Shown piece after piece: positions 8,350 to 15,648 of a stretch of DNA of 39,821 nucleotides. Numbering within the stretch: the first letter of the stretch is position 1; each line of letters begins with the position of its first letter. The notes beneath the pieces are model-generated. The model did no database searches and was not told the DNA's origin. It saw nothing but the letters and a program-made list of their open reading frames with translations. Both the position numbers and the translations under genes were made by a program. Source of the stretch: an uncultured Coriobacteriaceae bacterium (GTDB lineage Bacteria; Actinomycetota; Coriobacteriia; Coriobacteriales; Atopobiaceae); NCBI GenBank assembly GCA_902793465.1, contig CADBDT010000002.1:1-39821 (forward strand), in the 5' to 3' direction.

Positions 8350-8382
8350 GGCGCGGGCCCACCCGTAGGATGGACCCGCGCC
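8350..8382 (-). terminator. Likely terminator of the GH13 lipoprotein gene
   Basis: On the minus strand GGCGCGGGTCCA and TGGGCCCGCGCC pair across the loop TCCTACGGG, followed by TCTTTGTG, a weak T tract. It lies about 35 bases past the stop codon at 8418. Confidence 0.65.
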
Positions 8383-8417
8383 AGCAGGTGCATATGCCTG
8401 ATTGTCTTGAGAAGCGC

Positions 8418-10259
8418 TTACTCGCTCACGTAGACAACGCCCTCCCAGGGACGCAGCTTGCCCTCCTCGGGGTCATCGACGGAGGAGATGACGGCCTTCA
8501 TGCCCTTCACGAGGGAGGCGTCGTAGGTGACCTCCTCGCCCGTGAAGTTGGTGAGGGTCACGGCCTTGTCCTCGCCGCAGGCGCGCTGGAAGGCAAAGAT
8601 CTCCTCGCTGTCCTCTAGCAGCGTCGTGTAGTCGCCCGCGAGCAGGACGGGGTTCTCGCTGCGCAGCTTGCTGAGCTTGCGGTAGTAGTTGAGCACGGAG
8701 TTCTCGTCCGCCTCCTCCACCTCGGCGTTGACGGTCTTGTAGTCGTCGTGGACCGGCAGCCAGGGCTTGCCGGTGGTGAAGCCGGCGTTCTCGGTCGTGT
8801 CCCACTGCATGGGCGTACGAGCGTTGTCGCGGCTGCACTTCTGGACGGCCGCGAGGGCCTCCTCCGGGGTCTTGCCGGCGCCGATGGCCAGGTCGTACTG
8901 GTTGCGCGCGTTGGCGTCATCGTAGTCGTCGATGGAGGCCATGGCGGCGTTGGCAAAGCCGAGCTCCTCGCCCTGGTAGACGAAGGGTGTGCCACGCATG
9001 GTGAGCAGGATGGTGCCGAGCATCTTGCCAGCGGCGACCTTGTCCTCGCAGTCAGGCGTGAAGCTGTTCACCGAACGGGGCTGGTCGTGGTTCTCGAGGT
9101 AGACGGGGTACCAGCTGTTCTCCGTGTTCTTCTGGCTCGCGGCGAAGGCCTTCTTGAGCTCGGTCAGCTTCCAGGTGGAGTCCTTGTACCAGATCTCGTT
9201 GCCACCCTGCGGAACGAGCACGTGCGCAAACTCGAAGACCATGTCGAAGACGCCGTTCTCGCCGACCCACTGGGGCAGCTCCTCGGGCTTGACGCCATTG
9301 GCCTCACCCACGGTGAAGGCGTCGGTGCCGGCCATGACCTCGTTCTTGAACTCGTTGAGGTAGTCGAGGATGCCGTCGGTGTTGACGGTGGCGGCATGGA
9401 TGCCAGAGAGGCCATCGGCCTCGCCGTCGGGCTCAGCGTCGACGAAGGCAGGCTTCTTGATGTAGGGGATGGCGTCGATGCGGAAGCCGCCGACACCCTT
9501 GTCCAGCCAGAACTTGGCCATCTTGAAGAGCTCCTTGCGCAGGGCCTCGCACTCCCAGTTCATGTCAGGCTGGAAGTCAGCGAAGGTGTGCAGGTAGTAC
9601 TGGCCACGCTTCTCGGACCAGGTCCAGGCGGAGCCACCGAAGATGCTACGCCAGTTGGTCGGCGGAACCCTCTTGCCGTCCTTGTCCTTCTTGGCGTCCT
9701 GCCAGATGTACCAGTCGCCGTGCTCGCCCTCGGGGTTGGCCTCGGAGTCCTTGAACCACTCGTTCTCGTTGGAGGAGTGGTTCATGACGAGGTCCATGAC
9801 GATGCGGATGTCGTGCTTCTTGGCCTCGGCAATGAGCTCGTCCATGTCGGCCATGGTGCCGAAGCGCGGGTCGATGTCGTAGTAGTCAGCCACGTCGTAG
9901 CCGCCGTCCTTGTTGGGCGACTTGCAGACGGGGGTCAACCAGATGGCGCCGACACCCAGCTCGGCCAGGTAGTCGAGCTTCTTGGTGATGCCCGCGAGGG
10001 TACCGGTGCCCTCACCCTTGGTGTCGAGGTAGCTCTTGGGGTAGACCTCGCACGCGATGGTGCTCTGCCACCACTTGAGCGCCTTGGCGGCCTCGTCGGC
10101 ATTCTGCGCCGCAGCCTCGCCCTTGTTGGCAGCGGCGTCGTTGCCCGAGTTGTTGCCAGAGCACGAAGCCAGGCTCATCAGCATCATTGCTCCTCCCATG
10201 CCTGCAAATGCGGTGAGAGCACCCCTACGCGTCATCATACGTGCTTTCATGTCTGCCAT
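8418..10259 (-). CDS. Tat-exported GH13 alpha-glucosidase lipoprotein
   Basis: 613 aa. The N terminus has a twin-arginine signal (MTRRGALTAF, 9-18) and a lipobox LAS-Cys33, so the enzyme is probably exported folded and lipid-anchored outside. The mature part is a GH13 (beta/alpha)8 barrel with the three catalytic carboxylates: Asp262 (GFRIDAI), Glu319 (TVGEANG) and Asp392 (ENHDQP). QPDMNWE and RTPMQWD are typical of the oligo-1,6-glucosidase/alpha-glucosidase branch. It would cleave short alpha-glucosides at the surface. The start at 10259 is preceded by GAAGGGGG; an in-frame ATG at 10250 is possible. Codon use is an outlier: Ile is ATC/ATT where I checked and third positions are nearly all G/C, unlike neighbours that use ATA freely. 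This fits transfer from a related high-GC species. Confidence 0.92.
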   Translation of the reverse strand: MADMKARMMTRRGALTAFAGMGGAMMLMSLASCSGNNSGNDAAANKGEAAAQNADEAAKALKWWQSTIACEVYPKSYLDTKGEGTGTLAGITKKLDYLAELGVGAIWLTPVCKSPNKDGGYDVADYYDIDPRFGTMADMDELIAEAKKHDIRIVMDLVMNHSSNENEWFKDSEANPEGEHGDWYIWQDAKKDKDGKRVPPTNWRSIFGGSAWTWSEKRGQYYLHTFADFQPDMNWECEALRKELFKMAKFWLDKGVGGFRIDAIPYIKKPAFVDAEPDGEADGLSGIHAATVNTDGILDYLNEFKNEVMAGTDAFTVGEANGVKPEELPQWVGENGVFDMVFEFAHVLVPQGGNEIWYKDSTWKLTELKKAFAASQKNTENSWYPVYLENHDQPRSVNSFTPDCEDKVAAGKMLGTILLTMRGTPFVYQGEELGFANAAMASIDDYDDANARNQYDLAIGAGKTPEEALAAVQKCSRDNARTPMQWDTTENAGFTTGKPWLPVHDDYKTVNAEVEEADENSVLNYYRKLSKLRSENPVLLAGDYTTLLEDSEEIFAFQRACGEDKAVTLTNFTGEEVTYDASLVKGMKAVISSVDDPEEGKLRPWEGVVYVSE

Positions 10260-10382
10260 ACCTGAATTCCCCCTTCAAAGACGTGCACGGACCGAAGGCC
10301 CGGTTGTACGAGCGGACTGCATGCGGCTTCCCCCGCATTCATGGCAGCCCGTAACCGAACCGCAACAATACAATACGCCCAA

Positions 10383-10396
10383 TTCGAGCAGTCGAA
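10383..10396. promoter_or_regulatory. Inverted repeat upstream of the GH13 lipoprotein (possible operator)
   Basis: TTCGA and TCGAA are separated by 4 bp in the upstream region of the GH13 gene (10260-10470). On the minus strand a TATTGT sequence follows and could serve as a -10, but no good -35 is seen. A sugar-responsive repressor site is possible; weak evidence. Confidence 0.25.
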
Positions 10397-10470
10397 CGCG
10401 CGAACGATAACAAACAAGGGGGTTCACAAACTAGCCATAAATCCATGCACATACACTGGCCGAGCTGCCA

Positions 10471-11030
10471 CTATCGGTCTCCTGTGCCGCAGTGCATGTC
10501 GACCCAACCTTTGGCCACGCAGGTGCGCAGGCTCCATTCGCTGCGCCTCGGGTCGTCCACGCGATAGCTCCAGTAGCAGCCACCGATGCCCTGATCCCAG
10601 GCCTCGATCTGCGCATCCGCAAGGGCGCGGTTGAACAAGCGCCGATCTCGCTCACCGAAGCTCTTCTTGAGCGGCGAGTGATTGGCGATGCTCCACTCGC
10701 CCACCATGACCGGATGGTAGCGAGCGGCATCGCGCACGCGCTCCGAGAACTCGCCAAGCCGCGCCAGGTACTCGTCGAGGTCATAGCGCTCGAAGCCCCA
10801 CTCCGAGAAGTTCAGGTACTGGTGCGTGTCGATGACGACGTTGTCATAGCGCTCAGTCGGCAGCAGCTCGTTCCAGGCCTCCAGCTCGAACTGGTCATGG
10901 AAGACGAGCGCGACATCGGGTCCCACGAGAGGCCGCAGGCGCCTATAGTCATCCTTGTAGAAGGCAAGCAGGATCTCGCGCGGGATGTGCGCCGAGCGCG
11001 CGACGCGGTCGGGATAGCGATTGAATTCAA
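10471..11030 (-). pseudogene. GH5 glycoside hydrolase, C-terminal remnant
   Basis: About 185 codons in frame match the C-terminal half of exo-beta-glucanase-like GH5 proteins. Visible are the alpha/beta segment VALVFHDQFELEAWNELL, then NVVIDTHQYLNFSEWGF, the nucleophile motif VMVGEWSIAN and the end GGCYWSYR..WSL. The N-terminal half, including the expected Asn-Glu-Pro acid/base motif, is missing: the sequence reads LEFNRYPDRV where LNEP would fall. Upstream it runs straight into unrelated transposase sequence. No start codon with a ribosome site exists for this frame. It is a dead fragment. Base composition matches the adjacent GH13 gene, suggesting both arrived together. Confidence 0.8.
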
Positions 11031-11231
11031 GCCGCACAGCTCCGCGAGCTCGGCGTAGGCGCTGTCCCGTCCCCAGCAGACCAGCAGCAGGAGCAGCAGC
11101 CTCGCGAGGCCGAGCCTGCGGTTCCTCACGAAGTCGCGGCCCGGCGACCTCGCGCACTCCTCCGGCCTCGCCGCCAGCTACTCGACGCAGCGCAGCAGCG
11201 TGCGCGCAACGTCCTCCGGCATGATCTTCAT
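11030..11231 (-). mobile_element. IS4-like transposase, N-terminal remnant with in-frame stop
   Basis: From ATG 11231 (GAAGGGAGG upstream) the frame reads MKIMPEDVARTLLRCVE, a TAG stop, then continues without a shift as LAARPEECARSPGRDFVRNRRLG.. up to CWGRDSAYAELAELCGL (split here for length). The block PGRDFxRxRRL..LLLLL followed by a short acidic helix is the N-terminal pattern of IS4-family transposases. The frame then breaks at about 11030 into GH5 sequence. No DDE catalytic core or terminal inverted repeats are visible, so this is a truncated relic at the deletion junction. Confidence 0.65.
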
Positions 11232-11286
11232 GTCGGGCCTCCCTTCCGTCGTCTCGCGGGCGCCCGGTGCGGCGCCCCTACTTCCC

Positions 11287-11859
11287 CTATTCGTCAGAGG
11301 ACTGCTCGTCAGTTGATTTCTGCATTGGGAAGGGTATCGCAAACGGGAACGCCAGCATGGCTTGCGGCTGAGGCATGCCGTTTTGGAACTGCGCGAATGG
11401 GGGCATGGGGAATGGCGCCTGGGCGGACTGCTGGGACTGGCCAGTCTGCTTATCCGCATCGTACGACGGAAGTGCAAAGGGAACAAACATCGGCGGCATC
11501 ACGGGCTGTGCCTCTGAGTCCTGCTCTCCCGCCTCGTTGGAAACCTGTGAGGCAAACGGAATATAGGGAAGGGTCTGCTGAATGAGCTGCTGCGCAAGTT
11601 GCTCGGCAAACTGCTTCGCGAGCTTCTCGGCAAGCTGCTCAGCAAGCTGATCGGCTAGCTGAGAGGCAAACTGCTCGGCAAACTCAGTCGTAAACTGCTC
11701 GGTAAACGCCTGCATCTGTGCCGCGGGCTGCGGTACGGTCGGCGCGTCTGGCATGGGGAACGGGAACGCCGTTGATCCTTGGCCCTGGACGTTCGGGATG
11801 GGGAACGGCATGCCCATCGGTGACTGCGCTTGGTTCTTCGACGACCTGGACGAAGACAT
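11287..11859 (-). CDS. Low-complexity protein with PFPMP motifs and an (F/L)AEQ helical repeat (second paralog)
   Basis: 190 aa. It begins like the first paralog: both have GMPFPxP at residues 16-22. Further PFP motifs are FPFPMP (32-37) and, near the C terminus, APFPMPPF and IPFPMQ. Residues 52-96 are a run of four-residue units of the type A-E-Q-F/L (AEQFASQLADQLAEQLAEKL and similar), about eleven in all, forming one long amphipathic helix. The end is acidic (STDEQSSDE). No signal peptide or membrane helix is seen. The start at 11859 has AAAGGA about 10 bases upstream. The hydrolase at 12132-13067 is the next gene upstream on the same strand. I do not recognise the family; a lipid- or particle-surface or self-assembling role is inferred only from composition. 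Confidence 0.78.
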   Translation of the reverse strand: MSSSRSSKNQAQSPMGMPFPIPNVQGQGSTAFPFPMPDAPTVPQPAAQMQAFTEQFTTEFAEQFASQLADQLAEQLAEKLAKQFAEQLAQQLIQQTLPYIPFASQVSNEAGEQDSEAQPVMPPMFVPFALPSYDADKQTGQSQQSAQAPFPMPPFAQFQNGMPQPQAMLAFPFAIPFPMQKSTDEQSSDE

Positions 11860-12131
11860 TGTTCTGGTCCTTTCTCTAGGACATCCTTCTTGCGTGCATT
11901 GACTGTAGTGCACCGCGCTCGCACGCTGGATACTTCCCAACTCGTTATTCGTTCGAATGCAAGCCTCTTGTTGCCAAGGCTTGCCAAAAGCCTTAACTCC
12001 TATTGCAAACGTCCAAACTTGCAACAGCGCAGAACACTATACAACATACCTGGCGGAGGCTTTCTTATATAGGCGTGACAGAAGGCAAACGGACGTAGCT
12101 TGTCTAATAGCGGTCTTTCGACGGTCCAGGG
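11860..12131. other. Long leader region of the second MPFP gene with inverted repeats
   Basis: This 272-bp gap between two same-strand genes holds an inverted repeat AAGGCTT/AAGCCTT (11976-11982 and 11988-11994) and two TTGCAA boxes 10 bp apart (12003-12008 and 12019-12024). On the minus strand a TTGTATAGTGTT segment near 12035-12050 could contain a -10 (TATAGT), without a clear -35. The gap suggests this gene has its own promoter and regulation rather than simple read-through from the hydrolase. Confidence 0.35.
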
Positions 12132-13067
12132 TTACAGCTTCCTAAACCAGCCGTCAAGCTCTTCGAGCACCACCTTGCTCTGCGGTAGCCCAGGCTGAAG
12201 GGACGGGAATGCGTGCGTAAGCTCCTTGCCATGAGGGAAGTAGACGAGCCGATGGTCGTGCCCCGCCCTCGTATACGCATCGTTAAGACGCTGCGTGTAG
12301 CCCTTTAGGAAGTCGTCCTTGCTCGCCACCATGAACACGGGTGGCAGGCTTGTTTCCACTCGGGAATCTTCGGGGTTTATGAGCTCCATGAAGGCCTCGT
12401 CTTTTACGTGTTCCCCGTAAAGGTCGCGCCGGTACGTTATGCCAATGGGGTCGAATCGCGCCGTGTAGAACATGCCCCCAAAGCACGCGAGACCACGTAT
12501 GCGCAGATCCGGCGCCTCGATTCCAAGAGTCTCGCGCAAATATGGCGAACCGCAGGCTGCGGTGGCATACAACCCAAGGAACCCTCCGGCACTCTCCCCT
12601 ATCAACAGAACCCGCGACAAGTCGCCACCAAACTCCTCCGCATGGGCCGTTAGGTATGTAAGGCCTGCGCACACGTCCCCAATTTCGTGAGGGCCATCTG
12701 CCTCGTCGATAAGACGATAGCTAAGAGCGAACACCACATAGCCGCGCCGTGCAAGAAGTCCGGCGAATTCTCGATTGGCCTTGCGACTGCCCACAAACAA
12801 TCCGCCGCCATGTACGAACACAGCTATTGGCAAGGGGTCCGCGGTCCTGTTCTTAGGACGATAGACGTCCGCTGCAAGGGATGCTCCGTCTGGGCCCTCG
12901 TACGCGATGTCTTCTATGAGGTCGAGGTCCTCGGGCAAAGACTGTTCGTTTGGCGACACAGATATAATATTGGACATCATTTCTTTGCCATTGGTGCTAA
13001 GCCACTTGAGAATTATGTTCACGCGAGTCCCCTTCGCCTTACCAACGTTGCGTTCTAACTTTAGCAT
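12132..13067 (-). CDS. HSL-type alpha/beta hydrolase (esterase)
   Basis: 311 aa. Complete hydrolase of the hormone-sensitive-lipase group: HGGG oxyanion motif (86-89), nucleophile Ser159 in GESAG, likely Asp251/252 (ASKDDF) and His285 (ELTHAF). It would hydrolyse carboxyl esters; the substrate is unknown, no signal peptide is visible, and it is probably cytoplasmic. It is clearly paralogous to the N-terminal half of the fusion protein at 4263-7106 (shared GGMFYTARFDPIG and FMELINPED segments), and like it sits beside an MPFP-motif gene. The start is uncertain: ATG 13067 and ATG 12980/12977 (MMSNIIS) both lack a strong ribosome site, and the shorter form would be about 281 aa. The upstream region is a tandem-repeat array. 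Confidence 0.85.
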   Translation of the reverse strand: MLKLERNVGKAKGTRVNIILKWLSTNGKEMMSNIISVSPNEQSLPEDLDLIEDIAYEGPDGASLAADVYRPKNRTADPLPIAVFVHGGGLFVGSRKANREFAGLLARRGYVVFALSYRLIDEADGPHEIGDVCAGLTYLTAHAEEFGGDLSRVLLIGESAGGFLGLYATAACGSPYLRETLGIEAPDLRIRGLACFGGMFYTARFDPIGITYRRDLYGEHVKDEAFMELINPEDSRVETSLPPVFMVASKDDFLKGYTQRLNDAYTRAGHDHRLVYFPHGKELTHAFPSLQPGLPQSKVVLEELDGWFRKL

Positions 13068-13106
13068 TCTGCACCAGAATTGTTACTGGTCATACGTCAC
13101 TTACCC

Positions 13107-13385
13107 AAACGCACGCGGGTGCGGGCAGTGCCGACTGACTACCCGCAGTAACGTGCGTTTCGAGCGCAATCGGCCGCCCAAATGCACGCAGTTGCGTGTT
13201 CAGGGCGACAATACCACGCATTCGCGTGCGTTATTCGCGCGCAAAGCTGCCGAAACGCACGTGTGTGCGTGCAGTGGCGACCGACGGTACGCAAGGACGT
13301 GCGTTTCGGGCGCTTGGGCGGCGCAGAACGCACGCGGGTGCGTGCAGTACCTGCCGACTACACGCAGCGACGTGCACTTCGAATG
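13107..13385. repeat. Four degenerate 73-bp tandem repeats with internal hairpins
   Basis: Units begin at 13107, 13180, 13253 and 13326, an exact 73-bp period, although the units have diverged strongly. Each starts RAAYGCAC and contains ACGTGCGTTT or a variant about 45 bases later, so outer arms (AAACGCACG/CGTGCGTTT) pair within a unit. In unit 1 an inner pair GCGGGT/ACCCGC is added. The array fills the gap between the hydrolase start and the GH13 stop at 13403, with no gene inside. It is not a CRISPR: there is no constant repeat with unique spacers. Confidence 0.85.
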
Positions 13386-13402
13386 TGGACAGTCGACCCT
13401 CT

Positions 13403-15070
13403 CTACACACCCGCACGCGCAATCGCAAAGCACTCGAACGGACGAAGGACCCCCTCGCTTGGCTCGGCATAGTTGCATGCCATGCGTTCGCCACCCGCAT
13501 ACACCGCGGGAACCTGGAAAGCCACCTGACGATCGCAAAAGTTGCAGGCCACCAACATGCGCTCGTCCCCCAACCGTCGCTCGTATACAAAGAGCTCCTC
13601 GCTTTCGGGCAAGAGCAGCTCAAACGTTCCTTGCCGCACCAGCAGGCTCTGCTTTCGTAGCGACACGAGCCTCCTGTAGTGAGAGAACACGGAGTCCGGT
13701 TCGTCCACCTGCGACGCGGCGTTTATGTACGCATGGTTGGGGTTAATGGCCAGCCAAGGCTTTCCCGTGGTAAAGCCCGCCAGCTCGCTCGCATCCCACT
13801 GCATGGGCGTGCGCGCGTTGTCGCGACATATTGCCCTCAGGGCTTCCATGGCCTCCTCGTGGCTGCATCCGCAATCCTGCGTGAGCATGCGGTATGCGTC
13901 GTGCGCCTCCAGGTCGTCGCATTCATCCACGCTCTTAAAGGGGTAGTTGGTCATCCCCAGCTCCTCGCCCTGGTATATGTAGGGCGTGCCCTTCATAAGG
14001 TGAAGGCAGGTAGCCAGCATCTTTGCCGCGCGCTCCCTATACTCCTCACTCGCCTCCACCCAGCGGCTCACCGCGCGCGGCTGGTCGTGATTGTCCCAAT
14101 ACAGGCTGTTCCAGGCCACGCCCTCAAGACCCGTCTCCCAGTGCTCGAACACGCGCTTGAGGTCCGTGAGCTTAGGCTTTTTGGTAGTCCATTTGCCACG
14201 CTCGACAGAGCCTGTGAGCCCCACATGCTCGAACTGGAAGACCATGGAAAGCTCCGAGCCGTCCAGGTTCGCGTATTTTTTAGCCGTCTGCACGGTGGCG
14301 CCAGCGCACTCCCCCACCGTTAGCGTGTCGTAGCGGCTGAGCACGCGCTCTCGCATCTCGCGCAGCCAAACATGCACTTGGTCGTCGTTGATGAGCGGCC
14401 AGAGGTTCGAATAGCCGGTTGGCCCGGCTTCGCCGCTGGGAAACGCGGTGTTCTTTGCAATCATGCTAATTACGTCCATGCGAAAACCGTCGACGCCCTT
14501 GGCCAGCCAAAAGTCCATGAGGTCGTATACCTCGTCGCGCACGCGCGGGTTCTCCCAGTTGAGGTCGGGCTGCTTTTTTGAGAAGCAATGCAGGTAGTAT
14601 TGGCCCGTTGCCTCGTCCCATTCCCAAATGCTTCCGCCAAACACGGAGCCCATGTTGGAGGGCTCGTGTCCGTCCACGGGATCACGCCAATAGTAGAAGT
14701 CCCTATAGGGACTGCTTTTGCTCTTGCGAGACTCCTTAAACCACCTGTGCTCGTCCGAGGTGTGGTTTACCACCAAGTCCATTACGATCTTTATTCCCAG
14801 ATCGTGGGCCGTTTTGAGCATGCGGTCAAAGTCGTCCATCGTGCCAAACACTGGCGCGATGGAGCGGTAGTCCGAAATGTCGTAGCCGTTGTCGTCCATG
14901 GGCGAGGCATAGACGGGCGACAGCCATATAACGTCTATGCCGAGCTGGGCCAAATACGGCAAGCGCATGGTTATGCCCGGCAGGTCGCCCACACCGTCCC
15001 CGTTGCTGTCTTGGAAGCTCTTTGGATAGATTTGGTAAACAACCGCCTTTTGCCACCATTGCTCGCTCAT
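13403..15070 (-). CDS. malL: Oligo-1,6-glucosidase-type GH13 enzyme
   Basis: 555 aa, no signal peptide, cytoplasmic. Full GH13 architecture with catalytic Asp199 (GFRMDVI), Glu254 (TVGECAG) and Asp329 (DNHDQPR). Val200 directly after the nucleophile is the known hallmark of alpha-1,6-specific oligo-glucosidases, where alpha-1,4 enzymes have Thr. It should split isomaltose-like oligosaccharides taken into the cell. The start at ATG 15070 (MSEQWWQ) has GAAGGGAG six bases upstream; a longer frame exists without one. It is related to the exported GH13 at 8418-10259 but has ordinary local codon use, so it is not a recent duplicate. No transporter gene is nearby. A trehalose-6-phosphate hydrolase is the main alternative. 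Confidence 0.9.
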   Translation of the reverse strand: MSEQWWQKAVVYQIYPKSFQDSNGDGVGDLPGITMRLPYLAQLGIDVIWLSPVYASPMDDNGYDISDYRSIAPVFGTMDDFDRMLKTAHDLGIKIVMDLVVNHTSDEHRWFKESRKSKSSPYRDFYYWRDPVDGHEPSNMGSVFGGSIWEWDEATGQYYLHCFSKKQPDLNWENPRVRDEVYDLMDFWLAKGVDGFRMDVISMIAKNTAFPSGEAGPTGYSNLWPLINDDQVHVWLREMRERVLSRYDTLTVGECAGATVQTAKKYANLDGSELSMVFQFEHVGLTGSVERGKWTTKKPKLTDLKRVFEHWETGLEGVAWNSLYWDNHDQPRAVSRWVEASEEYRERAAKMLATCLHLMKGTPYIYQGEELGMTNYPFKSVDECDDLEAHDAYRMLTQDCGCSHEEAMEALRAICRDNARTPMQWDASELAGFTTGKPWLAINPNHAYINAASQVDEPDSVFSHYRRLVSLRKQSLLVRQGTFELLLPESEELFVYERRLGDERMLVACNFCDRQVAFQVPAVYAGGERMACNYAEPSEGVLRPFECFAIARAGV

Positions 15071-15095
15071 GCGCATCTCCCTTCGTCGTAGAGCA

Positions 15096-15101
15096 ATTAT
15101 A
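15096..15101 (-). promoter_or_regulatory. -10 element of the oligo-1,6-glucosidase gene
   Basis: A consensus TATAAT on the minus strand lies 26 bp upstream of the start codon at 15070. The region at the right distance for a -35 is poor (CCAAGC), so activator dependence is possible. Confidence 0.5.
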
Positions 15102-15204
15102 GGTGTGCGCGGGCGTATGCTTGGAGATAAACACGTCTTGCTCGTGCGATCGCGGAGCATTGCACTCCGCCAGCGGGCGCAGTTCGGGCTCGAGAGCCGC
15201 ACCG

Positions 15205-15467
15205 CCGTGTACGGTTTTGGGACGTGCGGGTCCCCACCGTGCGCGGTCGCGGCTGTTGTCCGGGGCGCCGTGTACGGTTCTGGGACGGACAGCTCCCTAC
15301 CGTGCGCAGTTACCGGCCGTTACCGTACACGGTAGGGATGGTTTGGTTCCAGAAGTGCGCACGGTGCCGCCGTGTACGGTTTTGGGACGCGCGGCTCCCT
15401 ACCGTGCGCACTTATCGCCCGGAACCGTACACGGTAGGGAGGCTCTCGTGTCGAAACCGTACACGGT
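15205..15467. repeat. Degenerate 63-bp intergenic repeat array, block 2
   Basis: About ten boxes of the ACCGTGCGCAGT / CCGTGTACGGT type occur at 15205, 15236, 15268, 15299, 15322, 15354, 15370, 15401, 15424 and 15456. The pairs 15205/15268 and 15236/15299 are exactly 63 bp apart, the same period as block 1 (237-518), and TA and CG forms alternate in the same way. Segments TTTTGGGACG and CTCCCTACCG lie between boxes. No gene is seen between 15103 and 15562. Confidence 0.85.
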
Positions 15468-15562
15468 GCCATGTCAGAGCGCCAATACGAGCGAGCAATC
15501 CGCCAGATAACTCGTCGAAAGCTACCGCTTATCACAAAAAAGAGAACAACAGGGCGAGACAA

Positions 15563-15591
15563 TTACAAAAACGAAGATTTCGGCTTATAAT
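15563..15591 (+). promoter_or_regulatory. Promoter of the polysaccharide deacetylase gene
   Basis: -35 TTACAA (15563-15568), 17-bp spacer, -10 TATAAT (15586-15591), giving a leader of about 50 bases before ATG 15649. Confidence 0.75.
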
Positions 15592-15648
15592 CTGAAACCG
15601 TTTAGCGTTTGCGATGGCCCCAGGGCCTGCGCATAGGAAGGAAACCGC

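Noticed and set aside
8136..8393. Small minus-strand protein in the 8.0-8.4 kb gap
   Set aside because: No ribosome site; it spans direct repeats and the GH13 terminator.
8748..10265. 505-codon open frame on the plus strand
   Set aside because: Exact antisense of the GC-rich GH13 gene; such genes leave the opposite strand open. No ribosome site and a Val/Leu/Gly-biased composition.
13107..13385. CRISPR array
   Set aside because: The units are degenerate along their whole length with no constant repeat and unique spacer, and no cas genes are in the window.
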